Shown: positions 57,001 to 64,000 of the stretch, one piece after another
How the letters are laid out: every line of letters begins with the position of its first letter
How positions within the stretch are numbered: the first letter of the stretch is position 1
Source: Aquilaria yunnanensis
Taxonomy: Eukaryota; Streptophyta; Magnoliopsida; Malvales; Thymelaeaceae
Assembly: GCA_039654915.1 (NCBI GenBank)
Contig: CM077596.1
Location: 4,712,001 to 4,776,000, forward strand
Length of the DNA stretch: 64,000 nucleotides
Reading direction: 5' to 3'
Program-made: the position numbers and the translations under genes
The notes under the pieces: model-generated
Databases searched by the model: none
What the model was told of the DNA's origin: nothing
The model's input: the letters and a program-made list of their open reading frames with translations, nothing else

Positions 57001-58500
57001 CGTTTTGGGCCACAGAAGATTCCTCTATTGTGATCATGTGCACAGCTTCTATAGGCCATCCTGGGTTCCTATAACTGTCTCTTAGGGGGAAGTGAGCCTT
57101 CTCCTTTTATCTACCCCTATCACAATCATCCTCATCATTCATCCTCCGTGGGCTTTCTTCTCACCTTGAACAAGGAGACACAACCTTGCTCAATTATTCC
57201 TTCAATTTCCCAACATGAATCATTTCCTCAAGGAGCTGCTTCAGCTACTAGCAAACTTTTGTATCGTGACCTTTGTCTTCATAACATCAACAATATTTCT
57301 TTAGGTCATTCTTATTTATGGGACCCATTGGCAGGGGCCATCTAGGTACTTTGTTCTTCTTTTCTTAGGTGTATAAAATGTTTGTCCTAGTCTCCCTTAA
57401 TGGTGGCAGTAATGGGTGTAGTTGCAATAACTCAGTACCTCTGCCTCTTTTATCCACCCTCTCTAGGTTTCAACTATTCCTTCTACACCATAGGTGGTTA
57501 AGTTTCTCTATATATATGCACTGAGTGGCTCGATCGAGGAATTCCTCTATACTTCTTACTAGCTTTTCATGCAAGCCCCATGCCACCCTAAAATCTTTTA
57601 ATAATCCCTGAGTTATGGTGACCAGGTGCAGTTCAAAGATAAGTCTTTCACTTGCATACCTTCAGCATTGAACCTTCACATGAAATCCTTTAGGGACTTA
57701 TCCCTTCCCTGCTGTATCTTGAGTATATGAGCCACTGTCTTGGGGGTTGGTCTACTTCCTAGAAATTGGGAAAAAAACACCTATGAGAGGTCTTTGAAGG
57801 ATTAGAAGTGACAGCATTTGTGAGTTCTAAACCAATAAGCGATAACTCTTGTCAGGGTTAAGTTAAATGCTCGACACATGATAAACACCCTTTCAAGCCT
57901 TATAGAGGTAATATATCATTATAGGTGGTTGACAAGACCCGTGAGCCATTCTAGAGATGAATTTTTGGCATCCTAAAGCCATCAGGTGTGGGGGCATTAA
58001 TGGTTTCTTCTGTGAATGGTTAAAGCCACATGTACTCAATGTAAATGATGAGGCTAGATCCCACCATATAGGGTTTAGGTATACTCATGTGTTGCTACCT
58101 CTAATCCAACCTCTATAAAATAAAACTTATATAGCTATTGTCAAGCCCATTAAATCAGCCCTACAATGCTTGGGGTTTCCTTACCATGGATTCATAGTGG
58201 TATATCTCAAAGTAGGACCTAGTAGGGCTCATCCGGTGCCGAATAACTTCCAGCGACTTCTTCACATGCCCTTGGTAGGGCTCTCCATATTCCTTATTAG
58301 ATGATCGTCTTCAATTGGTCGAAGAAAGCATGCTAGAGGGCCTAGAATGTGTCATCATTCAAAGGGACAAGTCTTTTCCCTGTATGGGGTCCTTCAAGGG
58401 TATCTATGGCTCATCTGCTTTGACCCCTTGGTTCATTCCTCCGTCCTAAGGATCTATGGTCCCTTCACTAGCTCTTGTTCTCATTGCATGGTAATTCCTA
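57001..58500 (-). pseudogene. gag of element A
   Basis: Minus-strand fragments near 57,720-57,600 read AHILKIQQGRDKSLKDFM then RFNAE, corresponding to the Retrotrans_gag part ETIRDYVERFNRE of element B. Stops are frequent on all frames. A zinc knuckle could not be located. The 5' leader to the PBS (58,500-58,530) is non-coding. Confidence 0.55.
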
Positions 58501-58532
58501 TTTGATATGAGACCTCCAGGTGTTCACTAATT

Positions 58533-58549
58533 TCCCATAGAATGAGCCA
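58533..58549 (-). other. Primer binding site of element A
   Basis: The minus strand reads TGGCTCATTCTATGGGA immediately after the 5' LTR. It matches element B's PBS TGGCGCCGTCTGTGGGA except at four positions, and shows the same TTTGG context. Confidence 0.7.
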
Positions 58550-58552
58550 AAT

Positions 58553-58946
58553 TGATTGCTAAAATGGGATCATCCAAACCAGCCAGGCCGGCTTAGAATC
58601 CTTAAAGATGGTGAATTGGAGGTCCTATGGCCAAAGATAATGTCAGAGCCCTGAAATGCTTTCCCGAAGGAAACCCTTTAATGACCAAGTCAATTTTTCG
58701 GCCAAAGGTGATGATAGTAAGATGCAAAATGAGTTTATCGTACATCAGGATTGGTAAGAGGTGTCTTTTTATAGAGCTATGGGGAAACCAAGAAAATTGT
58801 TCTCGGATGGGGAATTATCCAATGATTAATGGATTTCATTTTTGTCTATATCAAGTTTCCTCTATGATTCATCTGGAGCTAGGCTTCATGTGTCTCCCTT
58901 TATGCGCCTTCACATTACAGGCCATATATGAGCTCGTATAATATCA
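58553..58946 (-). repeat. 5' LTR of element A
   Basis: 394 bp; plus-strand ends TGATTGCT...AATATCA. Diverged from the 3' LTR at 34743-35117 far more than the LTRs of element B differ, so A is much older. Confidence 0.85.
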
Positions 58947-59039
58947 CATATAATTTTTAAATTTTAGAATCACAATGCATCAATTTGTAGAATATGAAGT
59001 ATAACATATTATTGTGTGAATTTCTAATTTTATTATTTT

Positions 59040-59268
59040 TATGTAGTTTATGCTATAGAGAGATAATTGCAAAAGATACCAAAAGAAGCTTTGTTTTCTC
59101 TTGAAATAGATGTTGATACTGAAAATAATCCATTAAAACAAGCACATGTTGAGATTAATTTAGAAGATCTTTATAGTGATCAAGGATTAAAAAAATAATT
59201 TTTTATTACCATCCTAATCAATGTGAAAGAATTAGGATGTTTTATTTACAAAAGGGCTGGTGCCAACC
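59040..59268 (+). pseudogene. TTF-zinc-finger (ZMYM1-like) hAT transposase fragment
   Basis: The plus strand gives VEINLEDLYSDQGLKK, then a frameshift and YHPNQCERIRMFYLQKGWCQ. The second block matches the start of the TTF-type zinc finger of plant hAT-related proteins annotated as zinc finger MYM-type 1-like (family from memory). The coding region is cut at 59,268 by the next LTR element, so only this N-terminal piece is visible. Confidence 0.6.
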
Positions 59269-60254
59269 TGATGGGTTACTTTATGCCCAAGATACTTAAG
59301 CTCCAAGTACAGCCTAAATGTATGCCCTCCACACTCAGTCCAAGAATAAGAAATTGATTAAGAGGGATAGAAAAGGAAGCTAGAAATAGAACCAAGGATA
59401 AGATGAAGAAATGCAGAAGAGAAGTTAGAAGAAATTTGATTGGAAAAAAAAACTTGGGCATAAGTGCACCAAGGAGTTGAGACAGAACAAAAAGATATGA
59501 ATTGCACAAAAGCAACTTGTAATATTGTTAACTTATTTTAAAGCACAAATTATAAGGCTTATTTATAGTATTCCCAACTAGGCTAGTAGACCTAAACAAA
59601 TCCAAGATGAAATAGAAGTTATAAACTACTAATAAGACTAGCTCTAGTTGTAATTAGAGTCCTAGTTGGATAATACTTGGAATAACTAGTAATATCAACA
59701 ATTATGAATTAATAAAACCAATGAAATTACTTGATAAAACATGTCTAAAATATGTCCCAAGGCTGCTAGAAATTATTCCAAAGAAAGCTAGAAGTGTGGA
59801 ACACGCCATGCACTCACATAGTCACATAAGGTCACATAGTCACATAAGGATGGGTTGTATGCTTGCTTTACAAGGCAGCTTGCTTCCATGCGACCCCTAG
59901 CTGCTCCTATCCATATTAGTGACTTATTTGGCCTCCACAATACTAGAGAACATGTCCTTGCAACCTCTAGATGTAGAACAAACATTGCTCCCTTGAGTAG
60001 CTTCTTTTTGGGCATTATTTGAGCATGGTGGAACAAGTCCTTGAACATCCAACTTCTATTAACTTGTAGGTTCTCCTATGTCTTGTAAAGCATATAATAG
60101 TAACAAAATACATGATAGAACCAATTTAGGTCACTAGAAACATGATCAAAGCATAAGGGTTCCATTGCGGCTCTTCAGGCGCACATAGGGGGGCTTAGGG
60201 CATACATACATTAGAGGGCTCAGCCCCAATCTCCTTAGTATGTGACATCCTCCA
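59269..60254 (-). repeat. 3' LTR of element C
   Basis: 986 bp. The minus strand has a TATA box (TATAAATAA, 59560-59568). A tandem duplication of TCACATAGTCACATAAGG lies near 59815-59850 and is absent from the other LTR. Confidence 0.8.
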
Positions 60255-61599
60255 TTAGTTCTTGGTCCTAGCTACTCCAAGATACATGAATGGATGAAAT
60301 TAAGCTCATAGGACTCCAAATTCTAGCATTCTTCCAAAGAAAAGCCTCCTTGAAGTGTCGTGCTCTAAGGTATGCTCTAAGAGCTCAAGAATGTTCTCGG
60401 GGTGCTTTCTAGGGTTCCATCATACCATCCCTCTTCAAAAAGATTCATCCTAGAATAAGTACCTAAAAATAAAGAAAGAATTGGATCAATAAAAGTGAAA
60501 GAAGAATGAACTATGAATTTACCTCGATCAAGCACAATGTAAACTCCTAGGTTGTCAACTCTTTTAATCTATTTGGCCTCATTTCCATTATTTATCTTTA
60601 CCTTTGGTAGATTCCTTGAAACATCAAGAATAGTTGCTTTCTTATGAAAAATTGAGGATCCATTAGTGGCAGCATGTATAAAGCACAAAACAAGAGGTAT
60701 TGAAATTTAGAAAAAATGCCATGTTTGTCTGTCACAACAAAACCCGTTGTAGGCCTTTTAAGCCACTTAGATTGGAAAACAACTCAGCCTATATTAACAA
60801 AATAATCATGTGACATGAAATTTAAAAAAATAGAAAAAGAATTTTTAAGCTTAAGTAAAACTAATGCCAAAGCAATATGGACTTCACATGCAGTTGCACA
60901 AATACACAAGAAACTATTAAAATTGCATGATTTGAACACTAAAATATTGGACTCATCATGGCTAGACTTATAAAACAATCAAAATGCATTAAATTCAGTA
61001 AGATCTTGGACATTTTAGATAAAACAGAATATAAATAAACATGTCCAATTAAGTGCAAATCTGAAACAAACATTTCTTTACATGCACACACAATAAAATG
61101 CATGTAATTGTGTGGAATGTTCAGGAACACAAGGCTAAAATATTTTCACGCACAACAAAGAAAAGCATGGTGGTTTTAAAGTCATTGAGCATAGAAAGAA
61201 ATTGAACCTGAACGTGACTCAAAGAAACATGTATGGAAAATTCAGTAGAATCAAGTTGGACTAAATAATGTAATGTGAAAGGAAAACTAAAAAAACTCAT
61301 GAATAATGGATTCCACAACAAATTTTCCATTAGAAAAAATTATGCAATTGAAAAAGGAATTTGGTAAAAACAAATAATGCATGGGAAAGCTAGAAGAAAT
61401 AGAACATCATTATGCCAAAATATAGTGATTACTTCTTTTTCTTAATGTAAGGGATGATACCTATCTTGCATAACAACACTAAAAGCAAAGCATGATCTAA
61501 GCATATCAAACTATCCAAGACAATGTCAAACCTACTAAAAAGAGAGGAATACATTATAGAACCAGGTGTTAATCTTCATGTATCCTCCATTTAAAGAAT
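60255..61599. other. 3' interior of element C
   Basis: Near 60,430-60,470 the minus strand has a RMNLFEEG-like phrase that in the related family ends pol. Otherwise AT-rich, with no gene. Short frames at 60784, 60939 and 61121 have no family signature. Confidence 0.45.
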
Positions 61600-62301
61600 A
61601 TGAAGAACAAAACTCATAGTCTCACTTGCACATGGCTTAGGCACATTCTCTTCCACCTCTTCAATTTTTGTTGTTATCGGTTGATGCTCAACCGCTTGTA
61701 TTGGTAGCATATTCTGCTTTGGTAATTCCATGGTTGAAGCTCATTCATTGTCTTTGGGTGGAATGGACTCCTCTACTTTCTTGTTGGTCGGAACAATCTT
61801 ATTTTTATTCTACATTCTTCGTTTCTTGGCATCACTAAACCTTTCTCAAACTCTAGCAACTTTTGGAAAATTTAAAGGAATATGAGTATGCCTTTTGCCA
61901 CATTGTTCAAAGGAAATTGTTTATGTGTGTTCATAAAAAATAGCCTTATTCTCTTTCTAACACTGTTGGCCAAACAAGATGAGTAAAACCGGCACAGGAA
62001 CAATATCACAAAACATACTATCCTTATGCTTGCCCATCAAGTATGGTAAGTGTACTTGCTGAGTTACCTCCACTTAACCAAGGCCAATCCATTATAGCTT
62101 GTATGACTATGAATGTGGGAAGATTATCAAGTAAAGCTTTTCTATCATGTACGTGTTTGTCATGTTGACATAACTTCCATCATCATTAACCGCATTATAT
62201 GCTCTACTAGGGAAAATAAGATTTGTATCGAAAAGATCCTCATATGGCACCTTCATCTTAATGCAATCCATGCTAGAATTTTTAAGCACTTGAAACCACA
62301 A
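61600..62301 (-). pseudogene. Protease region of element C
   Basis: The minus-strand frame 62301-62107 contains NAVNDDGSYVNMTNTYMIEK, a retropepsin box reading D-D-G-S. It continues in other frames as PHSYKL, then LMGKHKDSMFCDIVPV near 62,040. The order and wording correspond to MDRGSSTNVAS...PYKLQWL...RYEDEVLVMLFP of the element at 13.3-13.8 kb. Several stops. Confidence 0.6.
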
Positions 62302-63135
62302 AAATCCTCACAAACACTTTTTTTTTTTCTCTTCATTTGTTAGTGAAAAATTTTGAGACAATCAATCCTTTTAAGTCCTTTTCAACCAAATCTTTCTCAA
62401 ATAAAACTAAAGTTGAAAATCTTAGTGTAAAATAAAAAATTTAATAGTTAGGAACAAAAAGCAATGAGACACGAACAAGAAAGATATGGCTAAAAGTCGA
62501 AAAGAAAATTGCCAAGATAGGATGAAACAAAGGACAAAATATACTAAAAGTGAATTTGTTCACTTTTACTTGTTGAGCATGAATTTGTTCACTCTTACTT
62601 GTTAAGCACGTAACAAAACCAAAACATTTGAAAGAATAGGTGGCCAGAAACTAAAACAAAGAATTCAACTTTTAAGAAGGAATAAGGATGAAACAAAACC
62701 TACAATGAAAATTTGAAAGACACAAGAAATATGCAAAAATTTTATTTACTTGTGATTCACAAATGTCAAGAAATAGATTTGTTTTAAAGAGCCTTGCAAA
62801 CCACGAAATCTTCTAACCCCCCCCTTTCTCTATTTTTTCTTTTCATTCTAATTTTGCTACAAGGAAACAATGAAATCAATTAGTATGCAGAAAACAAAAT
62901 AGGGACAAATTTTGAAAAAAATAAAAACAATAAAACCTAGAACTAAGACAACAAAAATGATGTAATTGGCTTGTTTTCTTAAGACGATTGAAGAAATCTT
63001 GAAAACTTTTATTTTATTTTTTTGGATAGCTTGCTGCAAAAGAAACAAGAACAAACTAAATTGCTGCAAAAAGAAACAAAGAAAAAAAAAAGAACATAAT
63101 TGAAAGAAGATAGATAGATCCTGATTGAAGCTTGT
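62302..63135. other. 5' interior of element C
   Basis: AT-rich. Probably the decayed leader and gag, but no gag motif is readable. A CCCCCCCTTTCTC run lies at 62,818-62,830. Confidence 0.4.
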
Positions 63136-63149
63136 AGCTTTGACATGAA
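63136..63149 (-). other. Decayed primer binding site of element C
   Basis: The minus strand reads about TCATGTCAAAGCTA next to the 5' LTR, matching the initiator tRNA-Met PBS (TGGTATCAGAGCCA) at 9 of 14 positions. Confidence 0.4.
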
Positions 63150-63150
63150 C

Positions 63151-64000
63151 TAATGGGTTGCTTGATGGCCAAGATACTTAAGCTCTAAGCAGAACCCAAA
63201 TGTATACTCTCCACACTTTGTGCAAAAATAAGAAATTGATTGAGATGGAAAAAAGGGAAGTTAAAACAAAATCAAGGATGAGAAGAAAAATTGTAGAAGA
63301 GAAGTTAGAAGGAATTTGATTGGAAAAAAAGAACCTCGAGCATAAGTGTACCGAGGAGTTGAGATAGAACAAAAATGATAAGAATTGGACAAAAGCAACT
63401 TGTAATAATCTTAATCTTTTTTTAAAAACATGAATTACAAGACTTATTTATAGTATTCCCAGCTAGGGTAGCTGACCTGAACAAATCCAAGATGAAATAG
63501 TAGTCCTAAACTATTAATATGACTAGTTCTAGTTGTACTAAGAGTCCAAGTTGGTTAAGACTTAGAATAACTAGCAATATCAATACTAAACACTTATAAA
63601 TTAATAAAACCAATGAAATTTCTAGATAAAAAATGTCTAAAATGCATCCCATGTCTACTGGAAATAATTTCAAAGCATGCTAGAAGTGGGAAACATGCCA
63701 TACACATACATAATCAATAAAGATAGGTTGTATATTTTCTTCACAAGCAGCTTGCTTTCATGCGACCCCTAACTTTTCCTAGCTATATTAGTGACTTATT
63801 CCACCTTGAAAATAATGGAGAACACGTCCTTGCAAGCTCTGGATGTAGCACAAACATTGCTATCTTAACTAGCTCTTTTTTTAGCTTTATTTGAGCATGG
63901 TGGAACAAGTCCTTGAACATGCAACTTCCATTAACTTGTAGGTTCTCCTATGGCTTGGGAAGCATATAATAGGCATAAAATACATGCTGAAACCAGTTTA
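63151..64000 (-). repeat. 5' LTR of element C (incomplete)
   Basis: Aligns with 59269 to about 60126. Its plus-strand start is TAATGGGTT, where the partner has TGATGGGTT. The TATA box (minus strand) is at 63444-63452. It continues past the window. Confidence 0.75.

Larger units (their letters stand above)
34743..58946 (-). mobile_element. Element A: Ty3/gypsy Tat-lineage retrotransposon (interrupted twice)
   Basis: Left LTR 34743-35117 and right LTR 58553-58946 are direct repeats. The outer flanks CATGT (34738-34742) and CATAT (58947-58951) are a 5-bp target duplication with one change. On the minus strand the order is 5' LTR (right), PBS, gag, protease, RT, RNase H, integrase, then PPT and 3' LTR (left). 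An extra gene on the plus strand lies between integrase and the 3' LTR. Element B (39451-50603) and a solo LTR (53711-56454) were inserted later. Without them element A is about 10.3 kb. All coding parts are heavily decayed. Confidence 0.85.
59269..64000 (-). mobile_element. Element C: pol-deleted chromovirus-like LTR element, truncated by the window
   Basis: Direct repeats 59269-60254 and 63151-64000+ are its LTRs. Their minus-strand 5' end TGGAGGATG and 3' end ...TTGGGCATAAAGTAACCCAT match in layout the LTRs of the 10.8-17.7 kb element (TGGAGGACC, TTGGGCAACA), so both belong to one family in opposite orientation. The interior is only about 2.9 kb and retains protease and the tail of pol, while RT, RNase H and integrase core are missing. 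The right LTR continues beyond 64000, so the target duplication (CAACC at 59264-59268) cannot be confirmed. Confidence 0.75.

Noticed and set aside
59788..60048. Minus-strand frame of 86 codons
   Set aside because: Lies in the LTR of element C and contains a short tandem duplication that is missing from the other LTR.
1..64000. tRNA, rRNA, CRISPR array or bacterial-type operon
   Set aside because: No cloverleaf, rRNA core or regularly spaced short repeat/spacer array was seen. The only regular tandem array is the 55-bp repeat of element B.

Overview
The window looks like plant intergenic heterochromatin. It is AT-rich and full of nested, decayed transposable elements of families found in angiosperm genomes: Ty3/gypsy Tat, Athila and chromovirus-like lineages, a Ty1/copia-like LTR, hAT and PIF/Harbinger. 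I see no intact cellular gene, no rRNA or tRNA gene and no CRISPR array. A flowering plant, probably a eudicot, is an inference from these families; the sequence does not name a species.

Layout. 157-2751: a TG...CA element with 5-bp flanking duplications, probably a solo LTR. 3390-4300: a broken PIF/Harbinger transposase on the minus strand. 6285-7056: a non-autonomous element with long terminal inverted repeats. 8270-28835: probable copia-like solo LTR, split by a hAT transposon (8746-27910) with an 8-bp target duplication. The hAT is itself split by a small hAT-like element (9572-10380), a chromovirus-like gypsy element (10827-17660) and a pol-less Athila-like element (18485-26467). 28836-34742: mostly unassigned AT-rich DNA with one more candidate solo LTR (32577-33801). 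34743-58946: a minus-strand Tat-lineage gypsy element ('element A'). It carries two later insertions: a young plus-strand Tat element ('element B', 39451-50603) and a 2.7-kb solo LTR (53711-56454). 58947-59268: a TTF-zinc-finger hAT fragment. 59269-64000: a pol-deleted minus-strand relative of the 10.8-17.7 kb element, cut by the window end.

The most interesting content is in the two Tat elements. Each carries, besides gag-pol, a second gene on the opposite strand between integrase and the 3' LTR. In element B this antisense gene reads as four exons joined by three short, phase-compatible introns, with a TATA-like box upstream. In element A the homologous gene is decayed, but a phase-0 intron sits at the corresponding place. 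Element B is recent: both LTRs are 972 bp and differ at about 20 positions by eye. Its 5.5-kb gag-pol frame has no frameshift, only four stop codons, each explicable by one C-to-T or G-to-A change.

How the parts work together: in the gypsy elements gag forms the particle, protease cuts the polyprotein, reverse transcriptase and RNase H copy RNA to DNA, and integrase inserts it. PBS and PPT prime the two strands. No element here looks autonomous today. LTR and family calls rest on boundaries, target duplications and motifs read by eye, without database searches.
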